This document shows positions 1-7,057 of a DNA stretch of 41,008 nt, one piece after another. The stretch spans positions 1 through 41,008 of the forward strand of contig PLXK01000251.1 in assembly GCA_003151415.1 (NCBI GenBank), in the 5' to 3' direction. Under the pieces are notes generated by a model that saw nothing but the letters and a program-made list of their open reading frames with translations, was not told where the DNA came from and made no database searches. This DNA is from Bacteroidota bacterium. GTDB lineage: Bacteria > Bacteroidota > Bacteroidia > Palsa-965. The position numbers and the translations under genes are program-made. Positions within the stretch are counted from its first letter, which is position 1. Every line of letters starts with the position of its first letter.

Positions 1-177
1 GTTTTATGCAAAGATAACATTTATACGCAATTACATGTGACGTATAGTATAGTTAGATTCTGTATCCTATTTGCATATATTTACTTAATTAAGTCAACTA
101 TTCGTTACCGAGTCTGTACTTGTATCAAATATGTGTCCTTAGTGACCTGAAAATCAGTTCTCAATTGAATAAAGTCG

Positions 178-190
178 AATCCTGTATCGG
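178..190 (+). repeat. 13-bp direct repeat flanking fic (copy 1)
   Basis: AATCCTGTATCGG occurs at 178-190 and again in the same orientation at 1841-1853, on either side of the Fic gene; the following bases are also similar (GAAATAA versus AAAGTAA). A 13-mer pair somewhere in 41 kb is expected by chance, so only the flanking position makes it notable. It could be the scar of an inserted segment. Confidence 0.25.
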
Positions 191-285
191 GAAATAAATA
201 AGTACCGTTTGCACATGCAGCTTCAGATAGCTAACCTTTAAAAACACATTTTCTGGAGCAGCTATTCTAGTAAAGGAGTTTACCG

Positions 286-351
286 ATGAACTACTCGAAT
301 TTCTCGAGTAGTTGCTTCCATTTTAATGATTTTAAGCCTTTATCTGGGTAG
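286..351 (+). CDS. Possible 21-residue ORF with Shine-Dalgarno
   Basis: An ATG at 286 opens 21 codons ending in TAG at 349-351. AAAGGAG at 272-278 lies 7 nt upstream, an ideal Shine-Dalgarno spacing, which is rare in this window. A perfect 10-bp inverted repeat (AACTACTCGA / TCGAGTAGTT, loop ATTTC) covers codons 2-9 and could fold over the start of the message. The peptide is rich in Ser, Phe and Asn and has no recognisable domain. It may well be chance; nothing but the SD and hairpin supports it. Confidence 0.15.
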   Translation: MNYSNFSSSCFHFNDFKPLSG

Positions 352-367
352 TCTGGAAGAATCTCTC

Positions 368-428
368 ATGTAAAGAGTTTATACATGCTGGCTTTATCAT
401 GTATAATATTTATCATTATCTTTACATG
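368..428 (+). promoter_or_regulatory. Nested inverted repeats, candidate fic operator
   Basis: TTATACATG (379-387) and CATGTATAA (398-406) are perfect 9-bp inverted copies 10 nt apart. Outside them CATGTAAA (368-375) and TTTACATG (421-428) form a second inverted pair. The array sits 29-89 bp before the fic ATG. The centre-to-centre distance of the inner pair is 19 bp, about two helical turns, which would suit a dimeric regulator. Binding by the winged-helix end of the Fic protein is an inference. Confidence 0.4.
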
Positions 429-456
429 ACGAAACGATCAGGTATACTTTCCTTAC

Positions 457-1563
457 ATGACAAAAAAAGCCTCGGTTTCTAATTTAATTAACGAAAAGCC
501 TTTCAATGACCTTCCTCTCTTGCCCCCGGAGAAGGAGAAGATTGAAACGGTAAAGGTACTTCGCCAACTTGTAAAGTCTTCTGTAGCATTGGCAGAGCTA
601 AAAGGACTGGCAAAGATTTTACCGAACCCGAATATTTTACTGAATGCGGTTATTTTAAAAGAAGCAAGCGCCAGCTCTGAAATTGAGAATATCATAACCA
701 CACAGGATAAGTTGTATCAGGCCTTATCTGCCAAAGGAATACAGGCAGATCCTTCCACCAAAGAGGTATTGCGTTACCGCGAGGCCATGTTACATGGCTT
801 TCGTTTCATTCAAAAGAAAGGCTTTTTAAGCGCCAATGCGATTATCGAAATTCAAAAGATACTTGAAGAAAAAACGACTGGCATTCGTAAACTGCCTGGC
901 ACAGCCCTTCGCAATGCAGCCACAGGGAATGTTATTTACACCCCACCCGACAATACAGACAGCCTGAACCGTTTGATAAAGAACCTTGAAAGCTACCTGA
1001 ACGAACAGGATGAAATGTCTCCGCTTATAAAATTGGCGGTTCAGCACTATCAATTTGAAAGCATCCATCCATTTTATGATGGTAACGGGCGTACAGGCCG
1101 GATCATTAATGTTCTTTACCTTATCCTGAATGACTTGCTTGAAAGTCCGGTATTGTATCTGAGTGCTTACATCATTGACAACAAAGCAGATTATTACCGG
1201 CTCTTGCAGGAAGTACGCACAAAAGACAACTGGGAAGAATGGGTATTGTATATTTTGAAAGGGATAGAGCAAACCGCCAACGAAACCATTGTCCGGGTAA
1301 ATGAAATCAGCAAGTTGTTCATCAAAACACAGGAAACGGTCAGGAAACAGGCTCCGAAATCATACAGCAAGGAATTGATTGAATTGCTGTTTGAACATCC
1401 TTACTGTAAAGCAGAGTATCTGACGGATCGTTTGGATATTTCACGTATCACCGCATCCAAACATTTGAAAGAGCTGGAAAGAATTAAGGTACTTCAATCA
1501 AAACAGGTCTGGAAAGAAACGCTGTACATAAATACCAAACTGTTTGATTTACTCAAAGCCTAG
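457..1563 (+). CDS. Fic family protein (class II, with C-terminal winged helix)
   Basis: This 368-residue Fic-domain enzyme probably transfers AMP or another nucleotide moiety to a protein target in the cytoplasm. The core motif HPFYDGNGRTGR is complete at residues 204-215, including the catalytic His204 and the phosphate-binding GNGRTGR. An inhibitory (S/T)xxxE(G/N) motif is present as SSEIEN at 73-78, N-terminal to the core, which places it in class II (self-inhibited). The N-terminal part matches Fic_N (ILKEASASSEIEN) and residues about 305-350 look like a winged helix (LDISRITASKHLKEL). There is no antitoxin-like partner gene, as expected for class II. The start at 457 lies 31 nt after another ATGAC-AAA-like site at 426. 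A stand-alone regulator role is possible; the target is unknown. Confidence 0.93.
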   Translation: MTKKASVSNLINEKPFNDLPLLPPEKEKIETVKVLRQLVKSSVALAELKGLAKILPNPNILLNAVILKEASASSEIENIITTQDKLYQALSAKGIQADPSTKEVLRYREAMLHGFRFIQKKGFLSANAIIEIQKILEEKTTGIRKLPGTALRNAATGNVIYTPPDNTDSLNRLIKNLESYLNEQDEMSPLIKLAVQHYQFESIHPFYDGNGRTGRIINVLYLILNDLLESPVLYLSAYIIDNKADYYRLLQEVRTKDNWEEWVLYILKGIEQTANETIVRVNEISKLFIKTQETVRKQAPKSYSKELIELLFEHPYCKAEYLTDRLDISRITASKHLKELERIKVLQSKQVWKETLYINTKLFDLLKA

Positions 1564-1971
1564 TATTTAGGGATTCTTTTGTGCTTTAGTTTGCATAAAT
1601 ATCATTCAGCTACCGAGGAAATCTCGGCAACTGCCACAAAGCCCTATACCAATGGAAAGGCGGAACCGGGACTGGAAATTAAAATCCAAATGAGACTCGT
1701 ATTTTATCTTATAAAACAGAAGTTTCTTTTCTTTGCAGTTGTTTATCGATAGCACCAACAGGTTTGTTACTGCACTGGTTATTTCAAACAAAAACATTAC
1801 TGTATGACTCTGTATACTAGCCGAATAACAAATATCTCCTAATCCTGTATCGGAAAGTAACCAAACGAATCAATCCATTTGCATAGTAAAAATTACAGAC
1901 AAAGGTGTTTCTGACTTTCCATTACATTTATTAAACAGTCTGAAATTGACAGGCTATTTACCTGAAAAGCT
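1564..1971. other. Gene-free stretch after fic
   Basis: About 400 bp without a convincing gene. Short open frames on both strands have no recognisable features. The second copy of AATCCTGTATCGG lies at 1841-1853. No terminator with a T-run was found after fic. Confidence 0.45.
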
Positions 1972-2457
1972 ATGCTCACTCACAAATACACACTCGAAAC
2001 AAGGCTTTCAGTTGACGAAGTTCAAAACAGAATTCAAAAACTGCTTGATGATTCTTATAAAAGAAGAAAGCCCTGGTTTTTCGTTTTTAAAAGGCCATTT
2101 ACCTATTTCGGATTTATTGAGGAGAACCATTTTCGAATTGTACCTGAAGACCGGAGCCACAGGCAATACAACAAGATTGTGATGAATGGAACCATTTCGA
2201 AGGGATTGATTCAAACCCAGATTGCTGTTTCAATCAGAGTGGGAACTTTCTTTTGCATTTCGAATATTGGCTGGGCTGTCGTCGTTTGCTGGATGCTGAT
2301 CGATTTTTCCTATGAGAACAGTGCGCCTGGTGGAACCATAAGCTATTTGGTCTTTATGCTTCTTGCAATTACCGTGTTCGGAATTGCTCCGTACAGATAT
2401 GAACGTTACAGATCAAAGAAATTTCTTGCCTCCTTGCTTGAAGCCGAAAACAGATGA
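1972..2457 (+). CDS. Hypothetical protein with two C-terminal membrane helices
   Basis: A 161-residue protein of unknown function. The first 85 or so residues are soluble and rich in charged and aromatic residues (RKPWFFVFKRPFTYFGF near 52-68), followed by two hydrophobic segments at about 85-112 and 122-142, and a basic tail. The ATG at 1972 is chosen because the reading frame and hydrophobicity are coherent from there; a different frame is also open over the first 200 bases but lacks these features. It may resemble small Bacteroidota membrane proteins of unknown role. It stands alone between fic and the ORF6N gene with no operon partner. Confidence 0.6.
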   Translation: MLTHKYTLETRLSVDEVQNRIQKLLDDSYKRRKPWFFVFKRPFTYFGFIEENHFRIVPEDRSHRQYNKIVMNGTISKGLIQTQIAVSIRVGTFFCISNIGWAVVVCWMLIDFSYENSAPGGTISYLVFMLLAITVFGIAPYRYERYRSKKFLASLLEAENR

Positions 2458-2685
2458 AATAGACACAACACAGGAAGCCCAAAACTGCAAAACATTTATC
2501 CGGCAATAACTTTATAAACCCTTCTTCCCCACCCTGTTTCTTCACCCTCTCTGTTCCGGGCTGCGTTTTTCTTCATTCAAATTGCCCCCATCCCCATTGA
2601 ACCGGGGCGTACAATACGATCTGCATGAACGACTGTTTTTGAGTTGTGCCTGTACACAGAATTATGCTGCCGGCCACAGCTTCCA

Positions 2686-2718
2686 TTTTCCATCATCACA
2701 AATTGTGATGATGGAAAA
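2686..2718. repeat. 33-bp perfect palindrome upstream of the ORF6N gene
   Basis: The left arm TTTTCCATCATCACAA (2686-2701) and right arm TTGTGATGATGGAAAA (2703-2718) are exact reverse complements around a single A. The 27 bases from 2691 to 2717 recur exactly inside the ORF6N coding sequence at 3063-3089. The site lies 34 bp upstream of the candidate -33 element, so it could be an operator or activator site. It could also be the relic of another ORF6N gene copy, because the frame reading SSQIVMME is open here too. Confidence 0.75.
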
Positions 2719-2751
2719 CATCCCGCTAATTTCATATATAATACATTCTGC

Positions 2752-2782
2752 TTTGACTTTGCTACGCATTTGAATACTTTTA
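2752..2782 (+). promoter_or_regulatory. Candidate Bacteroidota promoter for the ORF6N gene
   Basis: TTTG (2752-2755), a 19-nt spacer and TACTTTTA (2775-2782) fit the Bacteroidota pattern TTTG-N19-TAnnTTTG with one mismatch at the last base. It would give a leader of about 40-50 nt before the ATG at 2831. Confidence 0.45.
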
Positions 2783-2830
2783 CACCTCTAAAACAGAAAA
2801 AAAAGTATTTATTATCTCAAACAAAGCAGC

Positions 2831-3406
2831 ATGTACAAAAAAATGGAATTCACCAAGAGTATACAAACCAGGATCTATGAACTCAGAAATGAAAGAATAA
2901 TGCTTGATTTTGATCTGGCAACATTGTATGAAGTAGAAACCAGGGTTCTCAATCAGTCTGTAAAACGCAATTTTAAACGTTTCCCCAAAGACTTTATGTT
3001 TCAGCTTAAACAATCTGAATACGAGCGCATTAGCAAACAAATCCAGGCTCTTAACAAGGGGTCATCATCACAAATTGTGATGATGGAAATATTGCCACAA
3101 AACCGTTCAGACAAGTATCTTCCCTATGCATTTACCGAACAGGGAGTAGCCATGCTGAGTGGCATTTTAAATTCGGAGAAGGCTATCAAGATGAACATTT
3201 CCATTATGCGCGCATTTGTTGAAGTCCGAAAAATCGTTCTCACCCACAAAGACATCAAAAAACAGATTCAGGAAATCAAAAAGCAAATAGGAGATCATGA
3301 CTCAAAATTAACTCACATTTACGAGGCCATTGAAAACCTGTTAAGTGAAAAATCACTCCAAAGACATTGGGAAGAAAGAGAAAAAATCGGGTTCAAAAGG
3401 AGTTAG
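2831..3406 (+). CDS. ORF6N domain-containing DNA-binding protein
   Basis: A 191-residue protein with an N-terminal ORF6N domain (roughly residues 8-110), a predicted DNA-binding module first noted in phage proteins and abundant in Bacteroidota. Typical family signatures are visible: RNERIMLDFDLATLYEVET, NQSVKRNFKRFPKDFMFQL, and KYLPYAFTEQGVAMLSG followed by NSEKAIKMNISIMRAFV. The C-terminal 60 residues are charged and probably form a coiled coil (KKQIQEIKKQIGDHD). An ATG 4 codons later (2843) is an equally good start. Residues about 77-86 are encoded by a 23-bp palindrome that is also present upstream of the gene. The role is unknown; self-regulation through the palindrome is an inference. 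Confidence 0.92.
   Translation: MYKKMEFTKSIQTRIYELRNERIMLDFDLATLYEVETRVLNQSVKRNFKRFPKDFMFQLKQSEYERISKQIQALNKGSSSQIVMMEILPQNRSDKYLPYAFTEQGVAMLSGILNSEKAIKMNISIMRAFVEVRKIVLTHKDIKKQIQEIKKQIGDHDSKLTHIYEAIENLLSEKSLQRHWEEREKIGFKRS
3063..3085. repeat. 23-bp palindrome inside the ORF6N coding sequence
   Basis: CATCATCACAA (3063-3073) and TTGTGATGATG (3075-3085) are perfect inverted copies around one A. They encode part of an SSQIVMM stretch. The 27 bp 3063-3089 equal 2691-2717 exactly. The upstream copy has longer arms (16 bp), so the coding copy may be constrained by the protein. Confidence 0.75.
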
Positions 3407-3458
3407 TCTTCACTGGCCATGCCCATACTGAATTTGAAGCAAAGTCTGGTCCGATTGT

Positions 3459-3649
3459 TTATCCGAGCCTGAGTCTCTTGCGCTTTTCTTCAATCCAATC
3501 GTCTGACCAATCTAGGACTTTACATCGTTCCAGTAAGAAGGGCTTTTTTTGTTCTTTTTAAGTCTGAGCCAATCGATGCCCAACAAACGGATGACGAATG
3601 CAAAGGGGGTGAAAACGATATAAAATAAAATAGTTAAAAGTACTTTCAT
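3459..3649 (-). pseudogene. Small SxtJ-like membrane protein with apparent frameshift
   Basis: Reading leftward from ATG at 3649, 45 codons run to TAG at 3512-3514. They encode a hydrophobic helix (about residues 3-22), then IDWLRLKKNKKSPSYW. Short SxtJ-like proteins end in a similar way after one membrane helix, with a positively charged stretch and SYW. If one base is added after the TGG (Trp40), the frame continues as ERCKVLDWSDDWIEEKRKRL to a stop at 3459-3461, giving about 63 residues; the WER junction and acidic/basic tail look native. This suggests a 1-base deletion in a G-run, real or a sequencing error. It starts 10 nt after the carbamoyltransferase stop, so it belongs to that operon. 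The SxtJ assignment rests on pattern memory. Confidence 0.55.
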
Positions 3650-3659
3650 GGTGCCTGTT

Positions 3660-5480
3660 TTAATCCAATACAAATTCTTCTTTCCAGTTTACTGCATCTT
3701 CCACTGGCTTCTGTTCGGCCTTGAAAAGGATATAGTTTTCGATGACCAGAACATCCATTTCCGTACGCATAAAACAACGGTAAGCGTCTTCCGGGGTGCA
3801 AACAATGGGCTCCCCGCGCACATTGAATGAAGTGTTTATGATAACCCCGTATCCGGTCAGCTTTTTGTATTCGCGGATAAGGTTGTAATATCCCGGATTG
3901 GTATCTTCGGTAACGGTTTGCACGCGGGCCGAGTAATCAACATGAGTGATGGCGGGCAAGTCGCTTCGGGTGACGTTTAACTTATCGATGCCGAACAACT
4001 TCTCCTGTTCGCTGGTCATTTTTTTTCTCCGCTTTGCCTGGACAGGCGCCACCAGCAACATATATGGAGAGTCCGTGTCAAGTTCAAAATATTCGCTGAC
4101 GTCTTCCCTCAAACAGGAAGGAGCGAAAGGTCTGAAAGATTCACGGTACTTGATCTTCAGATTCATCACCGACTGCATCTTTTCGCTTCGTGCATCTCCG
4201 ATGATGCTTCGTCCGCCAAGAGCACGCGGACCAAACTCCATCCGTCCGCTGAACCAGCCGATTACTTTTTCAGAGCTGAGCTCGCGGGCGGCATCCTGGC
4301 AGATATTGCTGCTTTTGTGGAAGACGATTTCATTCTTTTGAAAGAAAGCTTCTATTTCATCATCCTTGAAAGAGGGACCCAGGTAAGAGCCTTTCATCGA
4401 ATCTTTTGGACCGGTGCTTCTTGGATGATTCAGGGTATGGTGCCAGGTATACAAAGCCGTTCCCAGGGCATTGCCGGCATCACCCGACGCGGGCTGTATC
4501 CAGAGGTTATCAAATATTTTTTCGCGCAAGAGTTTGCCGTTTGCAACACAATTCAAAGCCACCCCTCCGGCCATGCAAAGCGATTTCTCGCCGGTTACTT
4601 TACGAACGTTTCTTGCAATACGCAGGACGATTTCCTCTGTTACGTCCTGTACAGAACGGGCAAGATCCATTTCAAACTGAGACACTTCCGATTCTGATTT
4701 GCGCGGTGGCGCACCAAAAAGCTGATGGAATTTTTCCGAAGTCATTGTCAGGCCCTGGCAGTAATTGAAATAATCCATGTCCAGCCAGAAAGAACCATCT
4801 TCCTTCAAATCGACTATCTTGTCAAATATGGTTTTCACATACCTGGCTTCTCCGTAAGGAGCAAGTCCCATGACCTTATATTCGCCCGAATTCACTTTGA
4901 AACCCGTGTAGTAGGTAAATGCACTGTAAAGCAAACCGATGCTGTGAGGGAAACGAATTTCCTGTTTCAGATCAAGCCGGTTTTCAGAACCTATTCCCCA
5001 GGCCGTGGTGGTCCATTCGCCCACTCCATCGAGTGTAAGCACGGCCGCATTTTTGTAGGGTGAGGGATAAAACGCAGATGCCGCGTGCGACTGATGATGC
5101 TCGGTGTAAATAATTTCATTTTTGAACGACAGGGTGTTTCGAATGACTTTCGAGGTCCACAGCTTATCGTTTAACCATAGCGGGAGCGCCTTGATATAGG
5201 ATTTAAACCCATCCGGAGCGTATTGCAGATAGGTCTTTATGAGCCGTTCGAATTTGAGATTGGGCTTGTCGTAAAATGAAATATAAGCGACCTGATTGAT
5301 ATCGATTGCCGCAAATTTCAGGCAGTACTCAATGGCGTTTACCGGAAAAGATTCATCGTGCTTTTTCCGTGTGAAGCGCTCTTCCTGCACAGCAGCAATA
5401 ATCTCCCCGTTTTTGACAAGGCAGGCCGCCGAATCGTGATAAAACGCAGATATGCCTAAAATGTAAATGTCTTTTGCCAT
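3660..5480 (-). CDS. Carbamoyltransferase (NodU/CmcH/TobZ family)
   Basis: A 606-residue enzyme of the family that moves a carbamoyl group from carbamoyl phosphate, via carbamoyl-AMP, to a hydroxyl of a sugar, antibiotic or polysaccharide. The N-terminal Kae1-like part carries ISAFYHDSAAC (residues 10-20), EERFTRKKHD (33-42) and HHQSHAASAF near residue 130. The C-terminal YrdC-like part holds GPRALGGRSI and INTSFNVRGEPIVCTPEDA. Length is typical. The stop of the upstream SGNH hydrolase gene lies only 4 nt before this ATG, and a small SxtJ-like gene follows after 10 nt, so the three act together. SGNH-carbamoyltransferase-SxtJ sets are usually linked to surface glycans or secondary metabolites. 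The acceptor cannot be told from the sequence. Confidence 0.94.
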   Translation of the reverse strand: MAKDIYILGISAFYHDSAACLVKNGEIIAAVQEERFTRKKHDESFPVNAIEYCLKFAAIDINQVAYISFYDKPNLKFERLIKTYLQYAPDGFKSYIKALPLWLNDKLWTSKVIRNTLSFKNEIIYTEHHQSHAASAFYPSPYKNAAVLTLDGVGEWTTTAWGIGSENRLDLKQEIRFPHSIGLLYSAFTYYTGFKVNSGEYKVMGLAPYGEARYVKTIFDKIVDLKEDGSFWLDMDYFNYCQGLTMTSEKFHQLFGAPPRKSESEVSQFEMDLARSVQDVTEEIVLRIARNVRKVTGEKSLCMAGGVALNCVANGKLLREKIFDNLWIQPASGDAGNALGTALYTWHHTLNHPRSTGPKDSMKGSYLGPSFKDDEIEAFFQKNEIVFHKSSNICQDAARELSSEKVIGWFSGRMEFGPRALGGRSIIGDARSEKMQSVMNLKIKYRESFRPFAPSCLREDVSEYFELDTDSPYMLLVAPVQAKRRKKMTSEQEKLFGIDKLNVTRSDLPAITHVDYSARVQTVTEDTNPGYYNLIREYKKLTGYGVIINTSFNVRGEPIVCTPEDAYRCFMRTEMDVLVIENYILFKAEQKPVEDAVNWKEEFVLD

Positions 5481-5484
5481 ACGA

Positions 5485-6639
5485 CTAATTTAGCTGAGGG
5501 GTCATGTATTGTGCAATATGCTGAGCAATGATTTCATTTCCCTTGCTGTTCAGATGCCCGCTGTCTATAAAGGATTCCTCATTTACAGCATCAAAGGCCT
5601 TGCGCAATGAAATATTTGCAAAATCCGGAAGGGGAAGATAGTCTTTCTCAAACATATCGTAAAAAAGATTTGCTTCTTTTTTGTCCGCGTCTGGTTCCCG
5701 GTCATAAATGCGGCGTTCATTCTCGGTCATCGGCTTATTGCCGCAAACCAGCAGGGGTTGAAAAAAGTGCGTAAAGACCGTGGTTTGTGCTGCGCAAAGC
5801 GTGTTTGCCAATTTCAGGTTGGCATAGTAATATTCAACCGAACGGCTGTCTACTTCTCCGGGTTTGCAACTGCCGACCCCCGAAAAATGCGATACTGTAC
5901 TGTAAAATACAGTTGGCGCCATTTTTTTCATCAGCTTGTAGGAGGCAGATCCGATCAGAGGAACCTTTCTGAAACGTTCAAAGAATAACCTTGTTCCGAA
6001 TTTGGCCGAATAAAAAAACATTTTCCCGAAGCCCATCATCAACTGATGTCTTTCGATAAGCGAATAAGATTGTCGTGTATAGCCCCGCTCGTAAGCATCG
6101 CCATATGTTTTCAGCAGCGCATTGATATACGAACTGTCATTCCAGCCATCGTAAAAGATAACATGGTCCGGTTTCAGGGAAAGTACCCTGTACATCAGAT
6201 AACGCAATTGATTGTCAGTGGAGAATCCGCCTATCCCTGCATTAATAACAATGCATTTCTGCTTTTCAGCATTTAATATTTTTTCCAGATGGCTCGCAAT
6301 GTTTTCATCCGGAGTTCGCGACCCCGTGCCAAAAACAGTTGAGCCGCCCAGTATAAATATGACTTTCAGATTGTTTTCGCGCGCCTTTTTTATTCTTTCG
6401 CAGGCACTTACAAAAGGTATTTGATTCGGAACAAAACCGTCGTTATCGGAAATGTACAGATACTTTTCTTTTTCCGAACGGTTGTGGATAATGGCTGCAT
6501 TTTTAAGCGGCTTGTATCCGTAAATCGGGTCAAAATAAAACATCTTATGACCAACCAAAAAATCGTTCCATGAACCATCATTGCTCCAGGTGCCATAAAA
6601 CGAAACGCCTTCGGGTATCTTCTCTATTAAATTTTCCAT
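5485..6639 (-). CDS. SGNH/GDSL-type hydrolase
   Basis: A 384-residue protein with the blocks of SGNH hydrolases: GGSTVFGTGS with the nucleophile Ser100, NAGIGGFSTDN around 133-143 (oxyanion Gly), DGWND with Asn167, and DSGHLN with Asp359 and His362. Such enzymes remove or transfer acyl groups (often acetyl) on sugars. No signal peptide or membrane segment is visible at the N terminus, so it may act in the cytoplasm, or on a lipid-linked precursor. Together with the carbamoyltransferase 4 nt downstream it probably decorates the same acceptor molecule. The start at 6639 follows a 17-nt gap after the stop of a small upstream frame. Confidence in the fold is good; the substrate is unknown. Confidence 0.85.
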   Translation of the reverse strand: MENLIEKIPEGVSFYGTWSNDGSWNDFLVGHKMFYFDPIYGYKPLKNAAIIHNRSEKEKYLYISDNDGFVPNQIPFVSACERIKKARENNLKVIFILGGSTVFGTGSRTPDENIASHLEKILNAEKQKCIVINAGIGGFSTDNQLRYLMYRVLSLKPDHVIFYDGWNDSSYINALLKTYGDAYERGYTRQSYSLIERHQLMMGFGKMFFYSAKFGTRLFFERFRKVPLIGSASYKLMKKMAPTVFYSTVSHFSGVGSCKPGEVDSRSVEYYYANLKLANTLCAAQTTVFTHFFQPLLVCGNKPMTENERRIYDREPDADKKEANLFYDMFEKDYLPLPDFANISLRKAFDAVNEESFIDSGHLNSKGNEIIAQHIAQYMTPQLN

Positions 6640-6656
6640 TACATTTTCGTTAAACT

Positions 6657-6922
6657 TTAAAAATTAGCCACGTTTTTCCCGAAGATGCCTTTGAAAGGCA
6701 AAAAAACTGTTTCAGAAAAATCAGGTTTAATCACAAAATGCCTTTTGTCCGAAGAGATCATGGGTACGCCATCCGGAAACAATTCAGAGGGTCTTCTTCT
6801 TTCACCCCAAAAACCTACCAAATAGGATAAATATCGTTGTCTTTTTCTTTGTCCTTATTGGCCGGCTTTGTCGTTTTATTTCCAAACAATCTGGAAAAAT
6901 AACTGAATATTTTTTTAAGCAT
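6657..6922 (-). pseudogene. Small first gene of the carbamoyltransferase operon, apparent frameshift
   Basis: ATG at 6922 (leftward) opens 35 codons beginning MLKKIFSYFSRLFG and ending DIYPIW at TAG 6815-6817. A second frame, open from 6854 and lacking a good start, continues with FWGERRRPSELFPDGVP and ends in VANF at TAA 6657-6659, 17 nt before the SGNH start. The total length (266 nt) is one base short of a whole number of codons, so a single missing base would join the two into a protein of about 88 residues. Codon use in the second part looks coding. No family is recognised. It could also be two unrelated short frames. Confidence 0.35.
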
Positions 6923-7057
6923 TGATTTGTCGTTTTAGAACGGGCGTCTGTTTATTGAATTGATTCAATATCCGTATGCTGCAAAATTGGAAAATTTGGG
7001 GTTCACAGATACTAAGATACAGAAATAAAATAATTTTTTATTCATAATCTTCATTTC

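Larger units (their letters stand above)
1..456. other. Non-coding leader upstream of fic
   Basis: No gene longer than about 20 codons is convincing here. The stretch is AT-rich. It holds a 13-bp copy of AATCCTGTATCGG (178-190), a 10-bp inverted repeat (289-298 with 304-313) inside a possible 21-codon ORF, and nested CATGTA-type inverted repeats (368-428) just before the fic start. No RNA gene was recognised. Confidence 0.5.
2458..2830. other. Intergenic region upstream of the ORF6N gene
   Basis: About 370 bp with no convincing gene. It contains a 33-bp perfect palindrome (2686-2718) and a plausible Bacteroidota promoter (2752-2782), both described separately. A 63-codon open frame at 2582-2773 runs through the palindrome but has no domain features. 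Confidence 0.5.

Noticed and set aside
2582-2773. 63-codon frame through the upstream palindrome, reading SSQIVMMENIP
   Set aside because: The resemblance to the ORF6N protein is limited to the palindrome-encoded residues, so it is better explained by the shared repeat than by a gene.
6955-6972. ATTGAAT-TG-ATTCAAT inverted repeat upstream of the SGNH operon
   Set aside because: Only 7-bp AT-rich arms; such repeats are expected by chance in this kind of intergenic DNA.
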